64,000 nt of DNA from Hohaiivirga sp031546825 (GTDB lineage: Bacteria > Pseudomonadota > Alphaproteobacteria > Rhizobiales > Beijerinckiaceae). The stretch is from the NCBI GenBank assembly GCA_031546825.1, contig JAVBJU010000014.1:69956-133955 (forward strand), written 5' to 3'. The first letter of the stretch is position 1. The number at the start of each line of letters is the position of its first letter. This document shows positions 27,884 to 36,913 of the stretch, one piece after another. The notes under the pieces were generated by a model that was not told where the DNA came from, did not search any database, and was given only the letters and a program-made list of their open reading frames with translations. Made by a program: the position numbers and the translations under genes.

Positions 27884-29431
27884 ATGTTCGACGGCCTTTC
27901 GCAGAAACTTTCCGGCATTCTCGACAGCCTGACCCGGCGCGGGTCGCTGAGCGCGGATGACGTCAACACCGCGATGCGCGAAGTGCGTCGGGCGCTGCTT
28001 GAGGCCGATGTCGCGCTGGAAGTGGTGAAAAAATTCACCGACCGGGTGCGCGAGCGCGCGGTTGGCGCAGAGGTTATCAAGTCAGTCACGCCCGGCCAGA
28101 TGGTGGTGAAGATCGTCCATGACGAACTCGTCGCCATGCTCGGCTCCGAAGCCAAAATCATTGACCTTGAAGCCACTCCTCCCGTCGCCATCCTGATGGT
28201 CGGTCTGCAGGGCTCCGGTAAAACTACCACCACCGCCAAGATCGCTCGCCGCCTCACCGACAAGATGAAGCGCAAGGTGCTGCTGGCCTCGCTCGACACC
28301 CGCCGTCCGGCGGCGATGGAGCAACTTGCCGTATTGGGCAAGCAGGTTGGCGTTGAGACCCTGCCAATTGTTGCTGGCCAGTCGGCGGTGCAGATTTCCC
28401 GTCGCGCCATGGAAGCGGCCCGCCTCGGCGGCTACGACGTTGTTCTGCTCGATACCGCCGGTCGCGTCACGGTTGATGAGGCCTTGATGAACGAGGTGGC
28501 CGAGGTCAAGGCCGCTACCAACCCCCACGAAATCCTGCTGGTCGCTGACGCCCTCACCGGCCAGGATGCGGTCAACACCGCACGCGCCTTTGACAACCGT
28601 CTCGGCATCACCGGAATCGTGCTGACCCGCATGGACGGCGACGCCCGTGGCGGCGCGGCTTTGTCGATGCGGGCGGTCACCGGCAAGCCGGTCAAGTTGG
28701 TCGGCACCGGCGAAAAGATTGACGCTCTCGAAGAGTTCCATCCCTCCCGTGTTGCCAATCGCATCCTCGGCATGGGCGATATCATCTCGCTGGTAGAAAA
28801 GGCCGCCGAGAATATCGACCACGAAAAGGCCATGCGCACCGCCGAGAAGATGCGCAAGGGCAAGTTCGACCTTGAGGATCTGCGCGACCAACTCGTCCAG
28901 ATGGAAAAGCTCGGCGGCATCGGCGGACTGATGGGCATGATGCCCGGCATCGCCAAGGCCAAAGCTCAAATGGCCAATGCCAATATGGGCGAAGGCATGC
29001 TCAAGGGCATGCGCGCCATCATCGACAGCATGACGCCGAAGGAACGCCGCAACCCGGATATTCTCAAGGCATCGCGCAAAAAGCGCATCGCCGCCGGTTC
29101 CGGCACCAAGGTTGAAGAAATCAACAAGCTCGTCAAAATGCATCGCCAGATGGCCGATGTGATGAAGATGATGGGCAAGAACAAGCGCGGCGGCCTCGGC
29201 GGTATGCTTGGCAATATGTTCGGCATGGGCGGTGGAATGCCCGAGCCGACACCGGAAATGATCGAACAGATGAAACAGCAGATGGGCGGGCAGATGCCAG
29301 CCGGTTTGCCGCCAATGCCGGCGGAACTGGCAGCGCCCCCGAAAAGCCCCATGGGTCTTCCGGGATTGGGCGCACCGAAGTTCCCAGGGCTGCCCGGCCT
29401 CGGTGGATTCCCGTTCGGTAAGAAAAAATGA
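27884..29431 (+). CDS. ffh: Ffh, signal recognition particle protein
   Basis: A 515-residue SRP54 GTPase: N domain, G domain (P-loop GLQGSGKTTT, DTRRPAAMEQL, DTAGRVTVDE, TRMDGDARGG) and Met-rich M domain that binds signal sequences and 4.5S RNA. The last 75 residues form an unusually long Gly/Met/Pro-rich tail (about residues 440-515). I chose the ATG at 27884 (MFDGLSQKLSGIL is the standard N-terminus); the open frame before it is not protein-like. It leads the ffh-rpsP-rimM-GNAT-trmD block. Confidence 0.96.
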   Translation: MFDGLSQKLSGILDSLTRRGSLSADDVNTAMREVRRALLEADVALEVVKKFTDRVRERAVGAEVIKSVTPGQMVVKIVHDELVAMLGSEAKIIDLEATPPVAILMVGLQGSGKTTTTAKIARRLTDKMKRKVLLASLDTRRPAAMEQLAVLGKQVGVETLPIVAGQSAVQISRRAMEAARLGGYDVVLLDTAGRVTVDEALMNEVAEVKAATNPHEILLVADALTGQDAVNTARAFDNRLGITGIVLTRMDGDARGGAALSMRAVTGKPVKLVGTGEKIDALEEFHPSRVANRILGMGDIISLVEKAAENIDHEKAMRTAEKMRKGKFDLEDLRDQLVQMEKLGGIGGLMGMMPGIAKAKAQMANANMGEGMLKGMRAIIDSMTPKERRNPDILKASRKKRIAAGSGTKVEEINKLVKMHRQMADVMKMMGKNKRGGLGGMLGNMFGMGGGMPEPTPEMIEQMKQQMGGQMPAGLPPMPAELAAPPKSPMGLPGLGAPKFPGLPGLGGFPFGKKK

Positions 29432-29499
29432 GTTTTTACGCCGGACCATGCGGCGGAAAAAGGTAAGTAAAGTCAAAAGTTTAATTCTAGGAGAAACCA

Positions 29500-29880
29500 A
29501 TGTCCCTCAAGATTCGTCTCACCCGTGGCGGTGCCAAGAAGCGTCCGCATTACCGCATCATCGTTGCCGATTCGCGCTCCCCGCGCGATGGCCGTTTCAT
29601 CGACAAGGTCGGCATCTACGACCCGATGAAGAGCAAGGACGATCCGGCCCGCGTCATCCTCGAAGTCGAGAAGATCAAGGCCTGGCTCGCCAAGGGCGCT
29701 CAGCCGACCGACCGCGTGCTCCGCTTCCTCGATGCCGCTGGCCTCGTGAAGCGCGCTCCGCGCAACAACCCTGAGAAGGCCGTTCCCGGCAAGAAGGCCC
29801 AGGAGCGTAGTGCTGCTGCCGCCGCCGCTGCTGAAGCCGCTGCTGCTCCGGCTCCTGCCGAAGCTCCGGCTGCGGAATAA
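29500..29880 (+). CDS. rpsP: 30S ribosomal protein S16
   Basis: A 126-residue S16. The first 80 residues (MSLKIRLTRGGAKKRPHYRIIVADSRSPRDGRFI, GIYDPM) are the conserved body. An Ala/Glu/Pro-rich tail of about 40 residues follows, common in alphaproteobacteria. It has a good AGGAG site, 68 nt after ffh. Confidence 0.96.
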   Translation: MSLKIRLTRGGAKKRPHYRIIVADSRSPRDGRFIDKVGIYDPMKSKDDPARVILEVEKIKAWLAKGAQPTDRVLRFLDAAGLVKRAPRNNPEKAVPGKKAQERSAAAAAAAEAAAAPAPAEAPAAE

Positions 29881-29997
29881 TCCGAAAGGGGTGGCGCACG
29901 CTCTACGGGATGCGCAACCCGCTTTTTGATGTTATGGACGGGTGTGCCCGCGCTATGGCGCAGGCGCACCCGTTTTGACTTGTGAAAGAAGATCGTC

Positions 29998-30567
29998 GTG
30001 GTCGCAAAAGCCGCTCGAAGCCTCGATAAGCCGCAATCGCTTGCCAACAACCCGGCCTACGTGCTGCTCGGTGAATTCGGACGGGCACAAGGGTTGAAGG
30101 GCGAATTGCGCCTCAAATCCCACACCGCCGAACCCGAAGCGATTGCTGACTATGGTGCGCTAACGTCCAGCCGTGGTGACGCAATAAAGATCACTGCTGT
30201 GCGCCCCGCATCCGGCAACCACCCAGATATGCTGGTGGTACGCGTGGACGGTGTCGCCACCCGCGAAGCCGCGGAAGCGCTCAATCGCGTCGGCCTGTAC
30301 ATCGAACGCGACCGCCTGCCCCAGCCCCAACAGGAAGACGAGTTTTTCCATGCCGACCTCATCGGCCTGAAGGTGGTCGATACCTCTGGCACTGAACTCG
30401 GCACGGTGAGCAGTGTGGCCAATTATGGTGGCGGCGATATCCTTGAAGTGGCGCCGGGCAGCTTGATGGTGCCCTTCACCAGAACCTTCGTGCCGGAAAT
30501 CGACATGAAGAACGGCCGCGTGGTGATTGATTACGCCGAAAGCGATGCCCCGGAGCAGGATGAATGA
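29998..30567 (+). CDS. rimM: RimM, 16S rRNA processing factor
   Basis: A 189-residue protein with the N-terminal RimM domain (VLLGEFGRAQGLKGELRLKS, about 22-41) and a C-terminal PRC-barrel (DLIGLKVVDTSGTELGTVSSVANYGGGDILEV, MVPFTRTFVPEID). It helps assemble the 30S head by binding S19. The start is GTG at 29998, and the N-terminal extension before the domain is about 20 residues. The stop overlaps the GNAT gene. Confidence 0.94.
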   Translation: MVAKAARSLDKPQSLANNPAYVLLGEFGRAQGLKGELRLKSHTAEPEAIADYGALTSSRGDAIKITAVRPASGNHPDMLVVRVDGVATREAAEALNRVGLYIERDRLPQPQQEDEFFHADLIGLKVVDTSGTELGTVSSVANYGGGDILEVAPGSLMVPFTRTFVPEIDMKNGRVVIDYAESDAPEQDE

Positions 30568-31034
30568 CGGCGCAACCGCTCCTGCGCCTTGCCGAAAGAG
30601 CTGACATTCCGGCCATCATCACGTTGTTGCGGGAGGACCCGCTCGGTGTAACGCGCGAAGCGATGCCCGACGACCCGCTGTATCTTCATGCCTTTGACAC
30701 CCTCGCGGCGAACCCTAACAATCGTTTTTATGTGCTGGAATGCGACAGTGATATTGTCGGGTGCAGCCAGCTCACATTCATTCCCGGCCTGTCGCGCCAA
30801 GGAGCCACCCGTGCCATCATTGAAGCCGTGCGGGTCGCCAAGCGCGAGCGCGGCGCAGGGCTCGGGACTTTTCTGATGGAAGAGATGATTCGCATCGCCT
30901 CGGAACGGGGATGCCAGCTCATTCAACTGACCAGCGACAAGACGCGCCATGACGCGCATCGCTTCTATGAGCGGCTTGGTTTCACCCGCAGCCACGAGGG
31001 CTTCAAGCGCGTGGTGCAAGAGGCAAAGCCATGA
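30564..31034 (+). CDS. GNAT-family N-acetyltransferase
   Basis: A 156-residue GNAT fold protein. The acetyl-CoA loop is the VRVAKRERGAGLGTFLMEEM segment (about residues 90-109), followed by LIQLTSDKTRHDAHRFYERLGF. The substrate is unknown. It overlaps rimM upstream and trmD downstream by 4 nt each, so it is embedded in the ribosome-maturation operon. A ribosomal protein or tRNA target is tempting, but this is only context. Confidence 0.88.
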   Translation: MTAQPLLRLAERADIPAIITLLREDPLGVTREAMPDDPLYLHAFDTLAANPNNRFYVLECDSDIVGCSQLTFIPGLSRQGATRAIIEAVRVAKRERGAGLGTFLMEEMIRIASERGCQLIQLTSDKTRHDAHRFYERLGFTRSHEGFKRVVQEAKP

Positions 31035-31729
31035 GCACTTTTTCCGCTACCGTTCTCACGCTCTATCCCGAAATGTTTCCCGGCCCGCTCGGGGTCTCGT
31101 TGTCGGGGGATGCCCTCGCCAAAGGACTGTGGTCGCTTGAGGCGCGCAATATCCGGGAGCATGGCCTGGGGCGTCACCGCGCCGTCGATGATACGCCCGC
31201 CGGGGGCGGTTGCGGCATGGTGGTGCGTTGCGATGTGCTGGCCAGCGCCATTGATGCGGCAACAACACCTGACGACAACCGCCCACGCCTGCTGTTGAGC
31301 CCACGCGGAAAGCCCCTGACGCAGGCGCGGGTCCGTGATCTCGCGGAAGGCCCCGGCGTGATGCTGGTGTGTGGCCGTTTCGAGGGCGTCGATGAACGCG
31401 CCATCGAAGGGCGAGGGCTCGAAGAGGTGTCCATCGGCGATTATATTCTGTCGGGGGGAGAGCTGGCAGCGATGGTTCTGCTTGATGCCTGTGTGCGCCT
31501 CATTCCCGGCGTGATGGGCAAGCTCGAATCCGGCTCCGAGGAGAGTTTTGAGAACAACCGCCTCGAATACCCCCATTACACCCGCCCACGCGATTGGGAA
31601 GGCCGCGCCATTCCGGAGGTGCTGCTGTCGGGAAATCACGCCGCCATCGAGAAATGGCGGCGCGAACAATCGGAGCGCCTGACGGCGGCGCGACGCCCTG
31701 ATCTCATGGCATCCGCGCGAAATAAATGA
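31031..31729 (+). CDS. trmD: tRNA (guanine37-N1)-methyltransferase
   Basis: A 232-residue SPOUT methyltransferase. The trefoil-knot elements LVCGRFEGVDERAIE and IGDYILSGGELAAMVLLDA are intact, as is HYTRPRDWEG. It methylates G37 of tRNAs reading CNN/GNN codons, preventing frameshifts. rplS, its usual downstream neighbour, does not follow; instead a convergent gene ends 18 nt away. Confidence 0.95.
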   Translation: MSTFSATVLTLYPEMFPGPLGVSLSGDALAKGLWSLEARNIREHGLGRHRAVDDTPAGGGCGMVVRCDVLASAIDAATTPDDNRPRLLLSPRGKPLTQARVRDLAEGPGVMLVCGRFEGVDERAIEGRGLEEVSIGDYILSGGELAAMVLLDACVRLIPGVMGKLESGSEESFENNRLEYPHYTRPRDWEGRAIPEVLLSGNHAAIEKWRREQSERLTAARRPDLMASARNK

Positions 31730-31747
31730 TGTCGTGAGGAACGCGAA

Positions 31748-32134
31748 TTACGGTTTGGCGATATGCCACATACCGCCCATGCCGTCGCCGCCCGCTTCAC
31801 CCGCCTTGGTGTCCTTGGCCCAGGTGTAAAGCGGCTTTCCCTTATAGGCCCATTGTTTTGAACCGTCTTCACGGGCGACCACCGTCCAGCTTCCCATCGG
31901 CTTGGCCTGTTCTGAAGCCTTGAGCGGCGGCCAGTTGGTGGCGCATTGAGCAACGCAGGCGGATTTGCCGGTTTCGTCCTTGGTGAAGGTGTAGAGCGTC
32001 ATGCCCTTGGAATCGACCAGGGCATCACCCTTATTGGTCTTGCCCGGCATGCCCGGATCAACCGCAAGTGCCGGGAACGCGAGAAGTGCGGTCAGCATTG
32101 CTGCACCGCTCATTGTCTTGAATAGATGAGCCAT
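31748..32134 (-). CDS. Secreted protein with COG4315 (lipoprotein_15) repeats
   Basis: A 128-residue protein with a signal peptide (cleavage likely after ALA, about residue 24) and two short repeats of the COG4315 family: LVDSKGMTLYTFTKDETGKSACVAQCATNWPPL and the KGKPLYTWAKD region. The two cysteines in CVAQC probably form a disulfide or bind a ligand. Function is unknown. I chose the ATG at 32134 (GGGAG upstream). It ends 18 nt from trmD's stop and is followed by no obvious terminator. Confidence 0.82.
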   Translation of the reverse strand: MAHLFKTMSGAAMLTALLAFPALAVDPGMPGKTNKGDALVDSKGMTLYTFTKDETGKSACVAQCATNWPPLKASEQAKPMGSWTVVAREDGSKQWAYKGKPLYTWAKDTKAGEAGGDGMGGMWHIAKP

Positions 32135-32278
32135 TGGAGTGTTCTCCCATGATTGTCGCGGAATGCGGCACGGAGCGCGCCGCCGTAGCGACAACTCCGC
32201 AGGGAGAGGGTGGGTTCCGGGCATAAAAATGGGGAGAGGCGAACCTCTCCCCGAAAGAAGCCTGACTGGCAGGCGGCG

Positions 32279-34276
32279 TTACTTCGTCGCGGTCGCCGTC
32301 ACGTCGATCTTGGAGTCGAGCGATGTCGGATCCTGGCTTGCGGCAAAGAGATCGGCGAGGCCGAGGCCAACGCCGTTCTTGGCCTTGATGGCAATGTCGA
32401 GCTTGCCGGGATTTGCCCAATAGTCGAGCAGCGCCTTCTTGATGGTCTGGACCGAGCTCATGCTGGCCAAAGGCTCGGGGATCATCGCCGCCATCATCGG
32501 GACCATTGCCTTGAGCTGCTCCGGCGACTGGCCCTGTTCCGCTGCCGTGATCTTGAGGAGCTTATCGAGCCCGCCCTTATCCTCGGTATGCAGCGACACA
32601 TTCTTCGCGGTGAGCCCGATCGCGGCCATCTGAATGGCCTTCTGGTCCCACGAGAACATGGTCTCAGTGAAATTGCCGAGGGTGCCTTTCAGGCTCACGC
32701 TGCCAAGACCCGCATCGGCTCCACCGATTTCCAGGTTCAATTCCTTGGCGTCCTTGTTCCAGCCGAGATCAATGACATGGGACATATTTACGGTGTCCAA
32801 GCCAACGCTCTGCAGGGTTTTATAGGTCTTGAGGCTGCTCGCCTTGCCATCGAGGGTGAACACAATGGCCGGAATTTGCAGGTTGTCGAACGAGAATCGG
32901 AACGTGGTGGGAATGGCGTTAAACGGCTTTTCCATCTTCCAGGTGAAATTCTTGAGTTTCACCGTGAAATCAACCGTCTCCGGCGTGGCGGGCTGGGCCG
33001 GGGCCGGTGTGGCCGGAGCCTCATCGTCGCCCTCTTCCTCATCCTCATCATGCGCCATCGCGACGGCCTTGGTGATGCCCTTGGCGTTCACTTCGAGGTC
33101 GTTCAGGGAAACCGTTCCGATATTCGCATAAATCGACAGAACGGCGCGACTGATACCACTGAGTCCGCTCATGCGGTTCGTCTTGGAAATCTCGCTGACG
33201 AGTTGCTCGGAGGGCAGGCTGAGGAGCTTCTTAGCTTCGCCAACGATGGGGCCGAACGAGAAGCCCTTCCAGCTATAAGAACCAAGCTTGCCAGTGATCT
33301 TGCCACCATTGAAGGTGATGTCGGTGCCCTGCTGATCAAAGCCCTTGGTTTCGATCTTGGCGGCTTTGGCCGAGAATGAGAAGGGCGAACCAAGCTTCGG
33401 ATCGGTGATGGTTTCCGAGAGCGTATAGTTCTCAATGGTGGCAGCACCGGGCTGCAGGTTTTCAAACAACTCGACGGCGATCATGCCGATCTGCTTGATC
33501 TGATCGACCTGCTGTACCGTCGGGCCTTTGGGCGCATCGGGATCTGATTTATTTGCCGATTCTGAAATAAGCGTGGTGACCTGCGCCACAACATCCTTGA
33601 GCGGTCGCGACAGCAGCTTGATCTTGGTGCCCTCCGTCGCAGTCATCTTGGCGTATTCGCCCTTGGCCTCAAAACCCGGAGCGGTGATGGCAAATGTCAG
33701 GCCTTCGGCTGTGCCGGGGCCAGTGAGCGCAACGGCATCCTTATCTTCCGGGCCAGCCTTGTCGACCCACAGACGATACGCATGGACGAAATTGTAATCG
33801 TTCACGCCGCCGCTCTTCAGCCCGACAGTGAAGGTGGCAAGCGTCTTGTCCTTGTCGAGGACCTGGCCGGAGCACCCGGAAAACGAATATTTGCCAACCT
33901 TGCCCGCAGCGATCTTTTCCAGCTTTTCGCCGGTGCAGGAAGCCGAGACCTTCAGCGTGCCTGCCTCAAACGAGAGGTTTGTGGTCGGGATTTCAGCCGA
34001 ACCGGCGGTGAATGCCTGCATGGCCTTGAGGCGGTCCGGGGAGGCTGTGCCTGCCGCCAGCATCTTTTCGAGATCCGCCTTCGGGATGTTCGAGCCCTTG
34101 ATGTCAATCTTCGGGTAAGTCAGCTTGACGCCATAAATGTCGTATGTGACGTTTTCCAGCGTAACATCATAAGCCGCGGGCGGGCTCTTGCCACCAGCCT
34201 GCGCGCTCAGGGTGCCGAGACCGGCCACGGATAACGCCACAGCCAGGGTGGCGGCGCTCTTGAAAACAGGTTGCAT
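32279..34276 (-). CDS. Large periplasmic protein of unknown function
   Basis: A 665-residue exported protein: signal peptide (about residues 5-27, ending AQA), then a long, probably beta-rich body. Successive segments share the pattern 'LENVTYD / LEVNAKG / LKNFTWKM / LTAKNVSL', separated by helical pieces, and a low-complexity acidic and Pro-rich linker lies near the middle (DEDEEEGDDEAPATPAPAQ). I recognise no named domain with certainty; a layered lipid- or polymer-binding fold is possible. ATG at 34276 is preferred to 34291 because AGAGAG lies 5 nt upstream of it. Confidence 0.72.
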   Translation of the reverse strand: MQPVFKSAATLAVALSVAGLGTLSAQAGGKSPPAAYDVTLENVTYDIYGVKLTYPKIDIKGSNIPKADLEKMLAAGTASPDRLKAMQAFTAGSAEIPTTNLSFEAGTLKVSASCTGEKLEKIAAGKVGKYSFSGCSGQVLDKDKTLATFTVGLKSGGVNDYNFVHAYRLWVDKAGPEDKDAVALTGPGTAEGLTFAITAPGFEAKGEYAKMTATEGTKIKLLSRPLKDVVAQVTTLISESANKSDPDAPKGPTVQQVDQIKQIGMIAVELFENLQPGAATIENYTLSETITDPKLGSPFSFSAKAAKIETKGFDQQGTDITFNGGKITGKLGSYSWKGFSFGPIVGEAKKLLSLPSEQLVSEISKTNRMSGLSGISRAVLSIYANIGTVSLNDLEVNAKGITKAVAMAHDEDEEEGDDEAPATPAPAQPATPETVDFTVKLKNFTWKMEKPFNAIPTTFRFSFDNLQIPAIVFTLDGKASSLKTYKTLQSVGLDTVNMSHVIDLGWNKDAKELNLEIGGADAGLGSVSLKGTLGNFTETMFSWDQKAIQMAAIGLTAKNVSLHTEDKGGLDKLLKITAAEQGQSPEQLKAMVPMMAAMIPEPLASMSSVQTIKKALLDYWANPGKLDIAIKAKNGVGLGLADLFAASQDPTSLDSKIDVTATATK

Positions 34277-34507
34277 GGATGCTCTCTTCATTGTGCCATC
34301 GGGTTCCCCTTAGTTGTATTCAATCCGCGCTCCATTTAAAAGCCTGAGCCCCAGCGAAACAGGAAGAATTGCTGCAAACCTGCCGGAAAGCTGCATATTT
34401 CATCGGTTCTTTCGGAGAATGTGGCGCACTGCCCCACCAAGCCACCATTGCAACCGCGGCGTCCATCCGGCTATGCTGCCTTTCGCGCCAAAACACCGGA
34501 CACGCAT

Positions 34508-34912
34508 ATGGACTGGACGACGACCAAAGCTCCCACACTGGAAGAAATGGAAGCCCTGACGCATGTCGCCTTCGATGCATTGCCGCAGGAATTCCGCGCT
34601 TTGTGCGGCGATGTGCTGATTCGTGTCGAGGATTTCCCCGACGACGAAACAATGCGGGAGATGCAGTGCGAGACCGAGTTTGACCTCCTTGGTCTGTTTC
34701 GTGGCATCGGCCTGGCGCAAGGCTCCGCCGATTACATGACCGGCCAGCTTCCCAACATGGTCTGGCTCTACCGGCGCCCGCTGCTCGATTACTGGGCGGA
34801 GCATGACGAGACCCTCGGCGCGCTGGTGACCCATGTTCTGGTGCACGAGATTGGCCATCATTTTGGCCTGTCGGACGCCGATATGGAGGCAATTGAGCAT
34901 GCTACCGAGTAA
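34508..34912 (+). CDS. Small zincin-like metallopeptidase
   Basis: A 134-residue cytoplasmic protein with the full extended zinc motif HEIGHHFGLSD (His113, Glu114, His117, Asp123), characteristic of the minimal zincin family PF06262 (formerly DUF1025). Substrate unknown. The start at 34508 is set by the domain; the upstream open codons are not protein-like and the ribosome site is weak. It is divergent from the large periplasmic protein. Confidence 0.85.
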   Translation: MDWTTTKAPTLEEMEALTHVAFDALPQEFRALCGDVLIRVEDFPDDETMREMQCETEFDLLGLFRGIGLAQGSADYMTGQLPNMVWLYRRPLLDYWAEHDETLGALVTHVLVHEIGHHFGLSDADMEAIEHATE

Positions 34913-35024
34913 TAAAATGATGTTTTGACCGCGTTGTTCGATAATTTGCCTTGTTTGACGGGTGTTTTTCGTAATACCAGAAAAGCAGCCCGGCCTGCCG
35001 GGGAGAAGCGAAGGTTTTTGAGAG

Positions 35025-35627
35025 ATGGAAAAGTTCACGGTGCTTGAGGGCGTGGCTGCGCCGATGCGGACGGTCAATATCGATACCGATATGATCATCC
35101 CCAAAAACTACCTCAAAACCATCAAGCGTACCGGCCTTGGCATGGGGCTTTTCGCCGAGCTTCGCTATAATGAGGACGGCTCAGAAAACCCCGATTTCGT
35201 GCTCAACCAGCCCGCCTACCGCAAAGCGTCGATCATTGTGGCCGGTGACAATTTCGGCTGCGGCTCATCACGCGAGCATGCGCCCTGGGCACTGCTCGAT
35301 TTCGGCGTGCGCTGCGTGATTTCCACCAGTTTTGCCGACATCTTCTATAATAACAGCTTCAAAAACGGCATCCTGCCCATCAAGGTTTCGCCGGAAGACC
35401 TGGAAAAGCTGTTTGACGACGCCGAACGCGGCTCCAATGCGACACTGACCATCGACCTGGAAAACCAGGAAATTCGTGGTCCTGACGGCGGCAAGCTGCA
35501 TTTCGACATAGACCCCCATCGCAAGAAATGCCTGCTAAACGGCCTTGATGATATTGGCCTGACACTCGAAAAGCAGGACAAGATCAATGCCTATGAGGCG
35601 AAACTTTCCGAGCGCGCCTGGAGCTGA
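35025..35627 (+). CDS. leuD: 3-isopropylmalate dehydratase small subunit
   Basis: A 200-residue LeuD. The VNIDTDMIIPKNYLKTIKR N-terminus and GDNFGCGSSREHAPWAL motif are diagnostic. With LeuC it isomerises 2- to 3-isopropylmalate in leucine synthesis. leuC is not in the window; separation of leuC and leuD is common in this order. Confidence 0.95.
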   Translation: MEKFTVLEGVAAPMRTVNIDTDMIIPKNYLKTIKRTGLGMGLFAELRYNEDGSENPDFVLNQPAYRKASIIVAGDNFGCGSSREHAPWALLDFGVRCVISTSFADIFYNNSFKNGILPIKVSPEDLEKLFDDAERGSNATLTIDLENQEIRGPDGGKLHFDIDPHRKKCLLNGLDDIGLTLEKQDKINAYEAKLSERAWS

Positions 35628-35675
35628 GCTTCAGAAAACCTTAACCATAAGCGGTGTATAGCGAGAGGCATGATT

Positions 35676-36872
35676 ATGCTCTCTCGCTTTCGCTTCGCCG
35701 TGGCGGCTTCCGCTTTCGGCCTCGCTGTTTCCGCCCTCCCCGCCGCAGCCCAAAGCTATGACGGTTGTCTGGCCCATTTGCGCTCTGAAGCAGCCGCCAA
35801 AGGCGTTTCGGCTTCAGCCTTCGATCGGGCCATGCGCGGCATGACGCCGGACATGACCGTGTTCGACTCCATGAATGCGCAACCGGAATTTAAAACACCG
35901 GTTTGGGATTACCTCGGCGCTCTGGTTGATGACGAGCGCGTCAGCGATGGCCGCGCCGCCATGCGCCAGCATGCGCGAGCGGTTGCCGCGGTGGAACAGC
36001 GCTTTGGTGTTGATCGCTATGCCTTCGTCGGCGTGTGGGGCGTTGAATCCAATTTCGGCAAGAACCTCGGCAAAAAGCCCATTCTACAATCGCTCTCGAC
36101 ACTGGCCTGCTTCCCCAACCGGCGGCAGGGCTATTTCAAGGGCGAGTTCATGGCGACACTTCAAATCGTCCAGCGTGGCGATGTGCGCGCCGACCGTCTG
36201 ATGGGCTCATGGGCTGGCGCTTTCGGCCAGACCCAGTTCATGCCGTCGACCTTCCTCCGGCTCGCCGTGGATCAGGATGGCGACGGACGGCGTGATCTCG
36301 TGGATTCCGTGCCCGACGCACTCGGCTCCACCGCCAACTTTCTGAAAAAGGGCGGGTGGGTTGAGGGCTTGCCATGGGGTTACGAAGTGCGCCTGCCGCG
36401 CGGCTTCAACGCTGCCCAGGCCGGCCGCAAAGCCAAGAAGCCGCTATCACACTGGGCAGCACTCGGCGTGACCCATATGGACGGTCGCGCGCTCTCCGGT
36501 GGTTATCAGGCTGGCATTCTGCTACCCGCTGGCGCCAACGGCCCCGCCTTCGTGGTGACCAAGAATTTCGATGTGTTCTATTCCTACAACGCCTCGGAGG
36601 CCTATGGCCTGGCCATTGGCGTGCTCGGTGACGTGCTGCGTGGCCGCCCCGGCATCCAGACGCCCTGGCCCACCGATGATCCGCCGCTGTCCCGCGCGGA
36701 CCGCCGCGAATTGCAACGCTTGCTGACCGCGCGCGGCTATGACGTTGGCGAACCCGATGGTGCCATCGGCTCCAAAACTCGCGAAGCCATCAAGGAAATC
36801 GAACGCGCCATCGGCATGCCCGCCCGCGGCAGGCCGGGCGGCAAGGTGTTGAACGCTCTGCGGCGGGGGTGA
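35676..36872 (+). CDS. Lytic murein transglycosylase (MltB type) with peptidoglycan-binding domain
   Basis: A 398-residue periplasmic protein: signal peptide ending AAAQ (about 26), SLT-like MltB domain with catalytic Glu124 (VWGVESNFG), GAFGQTQFMPSTF motif, and a C-terminal PG_binding_1 domain (about 335-395, LQRLLTARGYDVGEPDGAIGSKTREAI). It cleaves peptidoglycan to 1,6-anhydro-muropeptides. The ATG at 35676 has GAGAGG 7-8 nt upstream; an ATG at 35670 is too close to it. Confidence 0.93.
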   Translation: MLSRFRFAVAASAFGLAVSALPAAAQSYDGCLAHLRSEAAAKGVSASAFDRAMRGMTPDMTVFDSMNAQPEFKTPVWDYLGALVDDERVSDGRAAMRQHARAVAAVEQRFGVDRYAFVGVWGVESNFGKNLGKKPILQSLSTLACFPNRRQGYFKGEFMATLQIVQRGDVRADRLMGSWAGAFGQTQFMPSTFLRLAVDQDGDGRRDLVDSVPDALGSTANFLKKGGWVEGLPWGYEVRLPRGFNAAQAGRKAKKPLSHWAALGVTHMDGRALSGGYQAGILLPAGANGPAFVVTKNFDVFYSYNASEAYGLAIGVLGDVLRGRPGIQTPWPTDDPPLSRADRRELQRLLTARGYDVGEPDGAIGSKTREAIKEIERAIGMPARGRPGGKVLNALRRG

Positions 36873-36913
36873 TGGCGCAAAGCGTCATCTCTTCATCTTC
36901 GCTGAATGTGCGC

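Noticed and set aside
28082..29500. 472-codon frame antisense to ffh
   Set aside because: His/Ala-rich translation typical of an antisense shadow; ffh is certain.
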